DNA of 30,716 bases from an uncultured Treponema sp. (GTDB lineage: Bacteria > Spirochaetota > Spirochaetia > Treponematales > Treponemataceae): positions 1-30,716 of the forward strand of contig CALFIX010000073.1 of assembly GCA_937877515.1 (NCBI GenBank), given 5' to 3'. Shown in pieces: positions 22,462 through 29,148 of this stretch. Made by a program: the position numbers and the translations under genes. Within the stretch, counting starts at the first letter, position 1, and every line of letters begins with the position of its first letter. The notes under the pieces are model-generated. The model saw only the letters and a list, made by a program, of their open reading frames with translations. It searched no databases and was not told the origin of the DNA.

Positions 22462-25400
22462 TAATAAATATCAATTTCCTCCTCGTTATCAAAGGGGTCT
22501 TCTTCTTTTGGTTCTTCTTCAAAAGGTATTTCAGGGCTTTCTGAAGTTACAGGCTTTTCTTCTTTTTCTGTGTTTTCAGGAATATTTTTTAGTACGCAGT
22601 TCAAGACTATCTGGTCGGGGACTACGTGGCCAGGGTATTTTTTTTGACCGATAATTACTTCGTTATAGTCACCCTTGAAGTAGCGGGTGAACTTTGTTTG
22701 CGTCCATACGTCTTTACCAACAGGTTTTCCTTCACTGTCAAGTTCTGCTCCAACAAACTGCAGGTAGGCGTTGTAAATGTCTTTTAAGCGTACATATTTT
22801 TCATCGTCTTTTACGAATTCTATACAGGTGTCTACAAAGCGGCTAAGGTCTGTTGCCTGGTTTTGTACATAATCACCTTTGTATCTGTCAGCTTCTTTTG
22901 AGATTTGTATTTTTCCGTTAAGCTCTGTTTTAAAATAAATATATTTTTCCGCATAGTATTTTACTATTGCCGGAAACTCCGGGGTTAGTTTTTCTATAAA
23001 ATAGTCTTCTGATTTTGTATTTTTGCCGTCAGGTTCGTGCACTATGGAAAAAGGAACTATTACCATGCGGTTTATAACGGCTTGGTCGCTGGAATCAAAC
23101 TTTGGGGAATAGTTTGTAGAGATTATAATTTGTGCGGTGGGTTCATAGTTTACAGGCTTTTTGTACATATCGCGTACTGTCAGGGCACCGCCACCGGTAT
23201 AGGCTTTAAATATTGAAGAATCTATCTTGTCGTTTTTGTCTGTTTCATCACAAACTGCAGCACCTGCTCCTATTAGCTGGGCTATAAAAGGGTCGGGGCC
23301 GTTGGCTGCACGTCCAAAACGCCCGCGGATCATTATTTTATCAGCCGGAAGAGGGATAAGCATACTTTCTTTTTCTCCGGCGTCATCTTCTCCTTGTTGA
23401 TAGGAATAGACTTTTCTTATTATGTTTAGCGTTGTGGTTTTTCCTGTATGAGACTTTCCTACAAAAATACCCGCAAACTTATATTTCGCGCATCTGGAGG
23501 GAATTGTGGATATAAATTGATTAAACATTTCCAATGTATCTGCGTTTTTAAAGTTCCCCTTCATAAATTTAAAGAACTCTTTTGGGTCCTCTGCATTTCT
23601 TACATCGTCTATTTTATAAGGCAGCATTTTCATTCTGAATTCTTCCGGCTTACTGTTCCTGTAGTGCACCTTCTTGCTTTTCTTTCCGGAAAAATCTACA
23701 ACACCGTCAAGTAATGTTAATGTTTCTTTTACTAATACGCCGTCAAATAATATTTTTTTATGCCAGATTGCGGGAAGTACTTTTAAGTCTTTTACAACGT
23801 CATTTCTAAATGAACGGCGTTCTACTGTGAACACAGCTTTATACAGTAATTCAGGGTCAAATTTCCCGTCTGTATTGTGAGAGATAAAATAGTTTAGTAT
23901 TGTTGCAAGTATGTTATAAACTACACCCCAAGGATCAGGCTCTCTTTCCCAGACGTGGCCGTTGAAGCGGTAAAAGCAGTCCGCGTCTTCTGAATAAGCA
24001 AGGCGGTTACTTAAGATAAAGGCGCAAAGGTTTGCGGCTGCCTTGTTTCCGTTTTTGTTTATGTAGTTTATAAAATCTTTGTTATGCCTTACTGTATCAA
24101 AGTTTATGGGGATTAAAAGATTGTCCGGGCTTGCTCTAAGCTCGTACAATTCTTCATTTGTAAAGACAGCGTGCTTTATTTTGTTTACAAAATAGTATGA
24201 AAGCCCATAGCGTTCTGCCATTGTTACAAGAAAAGAAGGCTTTGTGTTTTTTGGTTTATTGAGCAGAGAAACAGGTGCGCCCCAGCATTGCATTATATGC
24301 CGTATTTCGTCAGTGTATTCAGAAACGGCATTTATACAGGCGCTTATAAAAGGGGTTACGTCTTTTTTGTCTAGCTTGGCAAGAGAAAATTTTTCTTGTT
24401 TTAAAAGCTGCTTTAATTCCTTTTTGGTCATCTTACCACGGTTAAAGGTTTCAAGAGTGTTTAGCTCCATGGAATTTTCCACTTCTATTTCTTTTTCAAT
24501 TTCTTCTTTTGCGGGCTTTTTATATTCTTGAGCAGAATCCAGGGCTTTTTGAATAAGCTCTGGATGGCCCATACGGATACATTCGTCAGGGTCTTTGTAT
24601 TCTTCCAAAAGGGCAATTTTAATGATTCCCGTGTAGCCGTTTTTTATAAGTTTATCTGGAACTGTTGCTGCAACTTTCCCTCTCGCGGTTGTTGAGTGAG
24701 TAAACCCCATTGCAGATTTTCCTGCATCATCATTATCATACATGAAAATTATTTCTTTAGCCTGTAAAAGGTGAGTTTTTATCATTTCTGCTGTAAGGCC
24801 TGAAACGCTTCCTGTAGAATAGACGTTGGTAAATCCTGCAGCTTGAGAGATTATGGCGTCAAGCTCGCCTTCTACTAAAATCACTGGTTTTGTAATATCC
24901 AAAGATACGGGAAGAGGAAAGACTTTTGCAGCGCGTGAGTTGAATTTATTGCATTTGTCACCGGTACAATAATGGAGCTTAAAGCCAGTTGCCAAAGGAA
25001 TAACTATTCCAGAATGTCCCCAAGAGCAAAAGCCGGTTGCAGGGTTTGGTGCGTAAGGAATACCGGCACCTCGTAAGGTCTTCAAAGACAAAGCAGAGCG
25101 GGCTATATCTGATCCTGGCCAGTAAAGAAGCTGACTTGTAACTTTCTCTACAATTTCTTCTGGATAAGAACCGCCCTTTATTTTTTCGCGGGAAGTAAAA
25201 AAATCTTTGACAATTTCTTTTATTCTGGGATTGCCTGACATGTATTTTTTTACCGTTTCTAAAGCAAGAGGATCTAATTCTGTGGTTTTGCGCTTCTTTT
25301 CTGTCTCTGGAACTTCTATTTTTGATGTCTCAATTTTTCCGCCAAAGAGACCTGCTAAATAGTTGTATTGGTCTTTTGTTTTTTCTATACCTTCAAACCA

Positions 25401-25616
25401 TTGCACCGCATCATAGATATCACCATGTTGTTTACAAGCATGGCAGAAAGTGTAATCAGCGTTTACCGTGCAGCTAAAATTAGAGTCGTCTTTTCCTGTT
25501 ATAGCAGAATGTCCCGGGATAAAACATCTTGCATTTTGTCCCTCTGTACATTCAATTCCTTTTATATGCAAATAGTCTACAAGGCGGTTCTTATAGACTG
25601 AATAATTTATCCCCAT
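22461..25616 (-). CDS. Primase-helicase (CHC2 zinc finger, TOPRIM, SF3/D5-type helicase), 1051 aa
   Basis: A multidomain replication protein. Residues about 20-65 hold a CHC2 zinc-binding site (Cys31, His36, Cys58, Cys61). Residues 245-302 are a TOPRIM domain with EGELDA (249-254) and YDNDDAGKSA (293-302). The C-terminal region is an SF3 D5-like helicase with Walker A GKSHTGKTTT (720-729), the acidic Walker B in AAVCDETDKND and a conserved ISTNYSPKFDSSDQAVINRM sensor region. Resembling phage P4 alpha, it could prime and unwind at the phage origin. The ribosome site AGGGGA precedes ATG. Together with SSB and ParAB it points to autonomous replication. Confidence 0.9.
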   Translation of the reverse strand: MGINYSVYKNRLVDYLHIKGIECTEGQNARCFIPGHSAITGKDDSNFSCTVNADYTFCHACKQHGDIYDAVQWFEGIEKTKDQYNYLAGLFGGKIETSKIEVPETEKKRKTTELDPLALETVKKYMSGNPRIKEIVKDFFTSREKIKGGSYPEEIVEKVTSQLLYWPGSDIARSALSLKTLRGAGIPYAPNPATGFCSWGHSGIVIPLATGFKLHYCTGDKCNKFNSRAAKVFPLPVSLDITKPVILVEGELDAIISQAAGFTNVYSTGSVSGLTAEMIKTHLLQAKEIIFMYDNDDAGKSAMGFTHSTTARGKVAATVPDKLIKNGYTGIIKIALLEEYKDPDECIRMGHPELIQKALDSAQEYKKPAKEEIEKEIEVENSMELNTLETFNRGKMTKKELKQLLKQEKFSLAKLDKKDVTPFISACINAVSEYTDEIRHIMQCWGAPVSLLNKPKNTKPSFLVTMAERYGLSYYFVNKIKHAVFTNEELYELRASPDNLLIPINFDTVRHNKDFINYINKNGNKAAANLCAFILSNRLAYSEDADCFYRFNGHVWEREPDPWGVVYNILATILNYFISHNTDGKFDPELLYKAVFTVERRSFRNDVVKDLKVLPAIWHKKILFDGVLVKETLTLLDGVVDFSGKKSKKVHYRNSKPEEFRMKMLPYKIDDVRNAEDPKEFFKFMKGNFKNADTLEMFNQFISTIPSRCAKYKFAGIFVGKSHTGKTTTLNIIRKVYSYQQGEDDAGEKESMLIPLPADKIMIRGRFGRAANGPDPFIAQLIGAGAAVCDETDKNDKIDSSIFKAYTGGGALTVRDMYKKPVNYEPTAQIIISTNYSPKFDSSDQAVINRMVIVPFSIVHEPDGKNTKSEDYFIEKLTPEFPAIVKYYAEKYIYFKTELNGKIQISKEADRYKGDYVQNQATDLSRFVDTCIEFVKDDEKYVRLKDIYNAYLQFVGAELDSEGKPVGKDVWTQTKFTRYFKGDYNEVIIGQKKYPGHVVPDQIVLNCVLKNIPENTEKEEKPVTSESPEIPFEEEPKEEDPFDNEEEIDIY

Positions 25617-25843
25617 TATACTTTATCCCCTGCAGCAACAATAGTTCCGTTGAATTCTTTTTTAAGGATATGAAGGGGCAGGGAAACCCCTCCCCCTTGG
25701 CGCAAAATGTCAACTTCTTCTTTTGAGTATTTTGTGCCGTCCTCGCAATAAGCCCAGCCCGTTTTTTTGCTGACTGCCACAATCTGTTTTAATTCCGCGG
25801 AATCAACATAAACAAAGCTAGGTTTCATTTTTGATTTTTCCAT
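25616..25843 (-). CDS. Small hypothetical protein, 75 aa
   Basis: The protein (MEKSKMKPSFVYVDSAELKQI...) has KKTGWAYCEDGTKYSKEEVDILRQGGG in the middle, reminiscent of short phage helicase-loader or DNA-associated helper proteins, but I cannot assign it. It lies between ParB and the primase-helicase. It starts 3 bases after the ParB stop, and its stop shares a base with the next start codon. No strong ribosome site; translation is probably coupled. Confidence 0.65.
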   Translation of the reverse strand: MEKSKMKPSFVYVDSAELKQIVAVSKKTGWAYCEDGTKYSKEEVDILRQGGGVSLPLHILKKEFNGTIVAAGDKV

Positions 25844-25846
25844 TTA

Positions 25847-26713
25847 TTACCCACAGTATGCGTTCATTAATTTTTCTATAAGTTTGTTGCAAGTGTGAAT
25901 TATGTTATTTGCTTTAGGGGTGAGCGATACGCTTTCCCAGCCATAACGATAATTTGCAATGTGAGCTATAACTTCACCCAGTTCCACATCTATATCTTTT
26001 CCAAAGTCATAGGCATCTTCGGGGTGTTCGTTTAGCGATTTTTCTTTTACAGAGGGTTGCATTTCAAAGTTGTCAAAAGAAGGGGCTTGCTGTTCTTTAT
26101 AATCTTCAACTGCTTTTTTAACAGCTGCAGCGGTTCCGCCTTCTTCTTTTGCACTTTCTATAACCTGTTCCAGTCCTTTCTTAGGAATGCCCCTGGCAAC
26201 TGAAAGGGCTTTTGTTGAAATGCCTTCTGTGTTTACACCCAGGCTTTTTGCTTCTTCTCTAACTTTTGTTCCTGCAAAAAGGTCAGAAACCCAGGATTCA
26301 CTTTTGCCTAAAACACGGGCTATGTCTTTTCTAGGCATTATCTTTTCCAGTTCACGCAAGGCGGCTTCTTTTTCTTCAAAAGAAAGGTCTGTGCGCTGGA
26401 CGTTTTCTATCAGCTGTAAAACAAGAGTATTTCCGGTAACAATAACGGCTTTTATCTGTGTGTATGGCTTGCCGTTTTGCATCAGGTACTGGAAGGCGCG
26501 GAAACGGCGGTGTCCAAAGACAAGTTCATACTTGCCATCCAATTCCATGGGTTTTACACCTATTGGCTGAAGCTGACCGTGCTGTTCTATAGATTCTGAC
26601 AAGAGCTTTATATCTTCTTTATCGTATTCTTTACGGACGTTTCCAGTTTCTTTTATAAGGTCAAGCGAAAGCATGATTGCTACCGCGTTATTCTGATTAT
26701 TTAATGCTGGCAT
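25847..26713 (-). CDS. parB: ParB-family partition protein, 288 aa
   Basis: ParB residues: GHRRFRA (67-73), the CTP-binding and sliding motif, and LIENVQR (101-107). A helix-turn-helix follows at about 128-147 (RKDIARVLGKSESWVSDLFAG), then a long helical part. ParB proteins load on a parS centromere and stimulate ParA to separate plasmid copies. It overlaps parA by 13 bases, the usual parAB operon. GAGG is 8 bases before the ATG. No standard parS box is seen near it. The three dispersed palindromes are candidates. Confidence 0.88.
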   Translation of the reverse strand: MPALNNQNNAVAIMLSLDLIKETGNVRKEYDKEDIKLLSESIEQHGQLQPIGVKPMELDGKYELVFGHRRFRAFQYLMQNGKPYTQIKAVIVTGNTLVLQLIENVQRTDLSFEEKEAALRELEKIMPRKDIARVLGKSESWVSDLFAGTKVREEAKSLGVNTEGISTKALSVARGIPKKGLEQVIESAKEEGGTAAAVKKAVEDYKEQQAPSFDNFEMQPSVKEKSLNEHPEDAYDFGKDIDVELGEVIAHIANYRYGWESVSLTPKANNIIHTCNKLIEKLMNAYCG

Positions 26714-27468
26714 ATTTCTACCTCTTTGTTTTTTGTAAGATCAAAGCCTGTCATGTCGCTGACAAACTTTATTAAACGGGCCTGCACTGTTGGGTGCAAT
26801 TGCGTTGAAGGGTCTGCTGTTAAACGGCGTAAGCTGCGCATTTCTGGAACTGGTGTTTCATACAAAAATTCTTTGAACTCGCTTTTATACTTTTCAATTA
26901 TGCCGTCTAAGTTTACCCTTGAATTCCACCTAGTAACTACTACCCAAACATCAGCCTGGACCATGCAGTTTTTAAGCTGATTAAAGCAGCTGACTGTAGC
27001 AATAAAATCCAGGGCAGAGCAGGCACCGCACACCACCAGTTTGTCAGCTGCAAATATAGCGTTGCGGGTATGGCTGCACCAGGAACCAGGGGGATCTATT
27101 ATGCAAAGGTCGTACTCTTTTGCATATTCATTTTTTACTATTTGGTTTTTCAGCATTGTGTCAAAGCAGTTTGAAACAAGGTTTAAGTCTACGTCGGCAG
27201 GGATTATGTCTATACTTCCCCCTGCTTCTGTGTCTTTTACGTGGTAGGGCTTGACCTTGTTTCCAAAAAGAAGCTGCTTGGAGTTTTCGTCTCTTAAGGC
27301 ATAACCGTAGGCCTCACTAGTTGAGCAGTTGGGGTCTATGTCTATGATTAAAACCTTATAACCATGCCTTGCGCATGTTTCAGCTGTCATTATTCCTAGC
27401 GTTGTTTTGCTGGTGCCACCTTTCCAGCTGATAAAAGACAGCGTTTTCATTTTCCTTATATTTTCCAT
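26701..27468 (-). CDS. parA: ParA-family partition ATPase, 255 aa
   Basis: It has a deviant Walker A motif (KGGTSKTT, residues 16-23), the signature Asp in VLIIDIDPN (43-47) and IDPPGSW further on, which mark ParA/MinD ATPases that form gradients on nucleoid DNA. I chose the ATG at 27468: GAGG lies 9 bases upstream within the 26-bp direct repeat. The longer TTG start at 27483 has no ribosome site. The upstream repeat copy that supplies the ribosome site is also found at 28054-28079, so parA translation survived the toxin-antitoxin insertion upstream. Short ParA without an N-terminal HTH suggests type Ib. Confidence 0.9.
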   Translation of the reverse strand: MENIRKMKTLSFISWKGGTSKTTLGIMTAETCARHGYKVLIIDIDPNCSTSEAYGYALRDENSKQLLFGNKVKPYHVKDTEAGGSIDIIPADVDLNLVSNCFDTMLKNQIVKNEYAKEYDLCIIDPPGSWCSHTRNAIFAADKLVVCGACSALDFIATVSCFNQLKNCMVQADVWVVVTRWNSRVNLDGIIEKYKSEFKEFLYETPVPEMRSLRRLTADPSTQLHPTVQARLIKFVSDMTGFDLTKNKEVEICQH

Positions 27469-27484
27469 ATTTACTAACCTCAAA
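27459..27484. repeat. Left 26-bp direct repeat bordering the RelE/HigB module
   Basis: A 26-base exact repeat, containing TTTACTAACCTCAAA in plus orientation, starts inside parA and covers its start codon and ribosome site. The second copy is at 28054-28079, 595 bases away. The bases next to the two copies differ, which marks the repeat limits precisely. The repeat brackets the toxin-antitoxin unit exactly. Confidence 0.9.
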
Positions 27485-27495
27485 CTTTTATATAC

Positions 27496-27543
27496 ATCTA
27501 TATAGATTTATATATTGACTATGAAAAAAAACAGCTTTATAAT
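27496..27543 (+). promoter_or_regulatory. Promoter and operator of the RelE/HigB module (leaderless)
   Basis: TTGACT (27515-27520), 17 bases, TATAAT (27538-27543): near-consensus sigma70. The toxin ATG at 27551 follows the -10 box by only 7 bases, so the transcript should start at the ATG. A perfect 12-bp palindrome, ATCTATATAGAT (27496-27507), lies just upstream of the -35 box and could bind a regulator. Confidence 0.75.
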
Positions 27544-27550
27544 TTTCTAT

Positions 27551-27862
27551 ATGGAGTTTATAGAAAATTCCTCTTTTACAAAGTGGATTTGCGAGAATAT
27601 TACAGATAGCTCTTATAACCAACTTCAGATTTTTCTTTTTGAAAATCCAGAAGCAGGAAAGGTTATAAAAGGTTGTAATGGTCTTCGCAAAATTAGATGG
27701 AAACTTGCTAATCAAGGAAAAAGAGGAAGTATCCGTATTATTTATTACTACAAATCTGCTACTAGTCAAATCTTCTTTATTTTTGCGTATTCTAAAAAAG
27801 AGCAAGGGGATCTTACTAGCCAACAGCGCAAAGTGCTTAGTGTTCTTTGCAAGGAGCTTTAA
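27551..27862 (+). CDS. RelE/HigB-family toxin, 103 aa
   Basis: The sequence fits the RelE-like cytotoxic translational repressor group: an N-terminal SSFTKWICENITDSSY, central GLRKIRW (44-50), strand RIIYYY (62-67), and YSKKEQGDLT (80-89). Such proteins cut mRNA on the ribosome. I prefer the ATG at 27551: it lies 7 bases after a consensus promoter and gives the usual family start. The in-frame ATG at 27521 lies in the promoter spacer. The gene is on the plus strand, opposite to ssb and parA, between the two 26-bp repeats. Confidence 0.8.
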   Translation: MEFIENSSFTKWICENITDSSYNQLQIFLFENPEAGKVIKGCNGLRKIRWKLANQGKRGSIRIIYYYKSATSQIFFIFAYSKKEQGDLTSQQRKVLSVLCKEL

Positions 27863-28045
27863 ATGAAAGAATCTGCATTCAATGAACTTCTTGAAAGTGT
27901 TAAAGAAACTATTGCTATTAGTCATAACGAAATTGAACCAAGTCGGGTTTGGTCTGTTACTCAAAACAATAGAACTGAAGTCCAAAAAGTAACTAATAGT
28001 ATTACTTCTGACACTAAAGAAGTTAAAGAAATTGTTTTTGCTTAG
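27863..28045 (+). CDS. Short antitoxin partner, apparently lacking the HTH domain, 60 aa
   Basis: It starts immediately after the toxin stop (TAAATG), with AAGGAG six bases upstream. The N-terminus, ESAFNELLESVKETIAISHNEIEPSR, resembles the start of HigA-type antitoxins. Family members continue with a helix-turn-helix DNA-binding domain to about 95-105 residues. Here the frame ends at 60 residues, and the repeat begins 8 bases later. The C-terminal half (NRTEVQKVTNSITSDTKEVKEIVFA) is unlike an HTH. Either this is a truncated antitoxin or a distinct short form that neutralises without binding DNA. Confidence 0.6.
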   Translation: MKESAFNELLESVKETIAISHNEIEPSRVWSVTQNNRTEVQKVTNSITSDTKEVKEIVFA

Positions 28046-28053
28046 ATGCAATT

Positions 28054-28079
28054 TATTTTCCATATTTACTAACCTCAAA
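28054..28079. repeat. Right 26-bp direct repeat bordering the RelE/HigB module
   Basis: Exact second copy of the repeat at 27459-27484, starting 8 bases after the antitoxin stop and ending immediately before the ssb stop codon. If one copy plus the enclosed unit is deleted, ssb is followed directly by the parA ribosome site and start. Confidence 0.9.
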
Positions 28080-28514
28080 TCATTCAAAAGGGATTTCGTC
28101 TTCTGCTTCAGCGGCTGCCGGGGCAGAGGGTGCTTCTGGTGCAGGTTCTGGGACTGACTGATAGTTACCGCTGTTTCCGTTGGGCGTGCGCTGGGGTTCC
28201 ACATTGTCTGCTACTATGTTGACACGACTGTGCTGGTGACCGTTTTCGTCGCTCCACCGTTCTTGTTTCAGGCGACCAGAAATAGTTACTTCACGGCCCC
28301 TGGTTAAGTATGGTTGCATTGCTTTGCCATAGTTACCAAAGACTACAATATCAAAGAAGTTGGGGCGGTTTTCAAACTCGTTTTCAGTACCCTTCTTTTT
28401 AATGCGCTCGTTTACTGCTACCGTAAAAGAACAGATCGCAAAGCCGTTTGCAGCATATTTGAGCTCTGCTGCTTTTGTACACCTTCCTGTTAAAACTACT
28501 ACGTTTGTATTCAT
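28080..28514 (-). CDS. ssb: Single-stranded DNA-binding protein, 144 aa
   Basis: An OB-fold SSB: NVVVLTGRCTKAAELKYAANGFAICSFTVAVNER, FFDIVVFGNYGKAMQPYLTRGREVTISGRLKQERWSDENGHQHSRVNIVADNVE. A flexible alanine/proline/glutamate tail follows and ends DEIPFE, close to the DDDIPF tip that recruits replication partners, with one extra residue (Glu) after the phenylalanine. It protects single strands during phage replication and recruits partners. It sits upstream of parA in the minus-strand operon. GGAG lies before the ATG, just downstream of palindrome copy 3. Confidence 0.92.
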   Translation of the reverse strand: MNTNVVVLTGRCTKAAELKYAANGFAICSFTVAVNERIKKKGTENEFENRPNFFDIVVFGNYGKAMQPYLTRGREVTISGRLKQERWSDENGHQHSRVNIVADNVEPQRTPNGNSGNYQSVPEPAPEAPSAPAAAEAEDEIPFE

Positions 28515-28531
28515 GTAAAACTCCTATAAAT

Positions 28532-28553
28532 AAAAAGTTCGCTTGAGCGAAGT
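28532..28553. repeat. Dispersed palindrome, copy 3
   Basis: AAAAAG plus the same 16-base core TTCGCTTGAGCGAAGT in plus orientation as copy 2, between ssb and the upstream gene. Read on the minus strand it is a hairpin followed by T5 and then the ssb ribosome site, so it could also attenuate transcription into ssb. Confidence 0.7.
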
Positions 28554-28555
28554 GT

Positions 28556-28816
28556 TCAAATTAAATATTCTGGGTGGGATAAAATCCAACTTTCGGAAAC
28601 TACAACAGAATAGCCTATTGTTACCGGTGCCCCTTTTGATTCCTTTAGCTTTAAGCTCATGGAAACATAAGAAACATCACTTTCTATGCCAGCTTCAAAC
28701 AAAGACCTGTACCTGATTCCATCTACATAGACAGGGCAGGTGTATCTGTCTTTTTTAGAGCCGTTGTTTTTTCTGCGTACCAGCTGTTTTGCAATTCCCT
28801 GTTGGACTGTGTTCAT
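28556..28816 (-). CDS. Small NUMOD-like DNA-associated protein, 86 aa
   Basis: It contains a basic N-terminal part (QLVRRKNNGSKKDRYTCPVY) followed by VDGIRYRSLFEAGIESDVSYVSMSLKLKES, which resembles the small DNA-binding modules (NUMOD1 type, with the GIRYRS-sLxeA pattern) seen attached to phage homing nucleases, but no nuclease domain is present. I start it at 28816 because that ATG overlaps the upstream stop (ATGA). A GTG 21 bases earlier is possible. The function is uncertain, and the module match is by eye. Confidence 0.55.
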   Translation of the reverse strand: MNTVQQGIAKQLVRRKNNGSKKDRYTCPVYVDGIRYRSLFEAGIESDVSYVSMSLKLKESKGAPVTIGYSVVVSESWILSHPEYLI

Positions 28817-29148
28817 TCTTTTATTTTTACCCCCCACCGTGACACATATTCAGATAGCATATCATCTGAAATTGTCAGCCATTCAATTACATCTTGCCGT
28901 CTCCATGCCTTTCTGCCGCCAACCCTTCTAAAGTTCACGCCTCCGCAGGGTTGCAACCAGGGATGCTGGCGATAAGTTGCTAAAGCACAGCCCCCCTTTC
29001 TTTTTATGGCCAGGTTTAACGTTACCCATTCCGGCAGGTCGTCTGAAAGCTCTTTGATGTCAGATTTTTTTTCTTGCAGCTTAATGGCTTTCATTACCTC
29101 GTCAAGTTTTACATCTAGTGTTGCAAGTGCTAACTGTTCCCTTGTCAT
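28813..29148 (-). CDS. Excisionase-like or helix-turn-helix protein, 111 aa
   Basis: The N-terminal 45 residues form a helical charged stretch. Residues about 41-92 read WVTLNLAIKRKGGCALATYRQHPWLQPCGGVNFRRVGGRKAWRRQDVIEWL, with the pattern of the winged-helix excisionase/MerR-type DNA-binding domain that reads a hydrophobic helix and ends in V-I-E-W-L. It is probably a small phage regulator or excisionase-like partner. The gene starts one base upstream of the big repeat gene stop, in a single operon. Confidence 0.6.
   Translation of the reverse strand: MTREQLALATLDVKLDEVMKAIKLQEKKSDIKELSDDLPEWVTLNLAIKRKGGCALATYRQHPWLQPCGGVNFRRVGGRKAWRRQDVIEWLTISDDMLSEYVSRWGVKIKE

Noticed and set aside
27488..28204. 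Long minus-strand open frame, 238 codons, across the toxin-antitoxin module and the ssb end
   Set aside because: It is antisense to the well-supported toxin and antitoxin genes, has no ribosome site, and is Asn/Phe/Ser-rich as expected from a shadow.
24000..28600. Standard parS boxes near parAB
   Set aside because: No match to the common TGTTTCACGTGAAACA type was seen; only the three dispersed palindromes remain as candidates.
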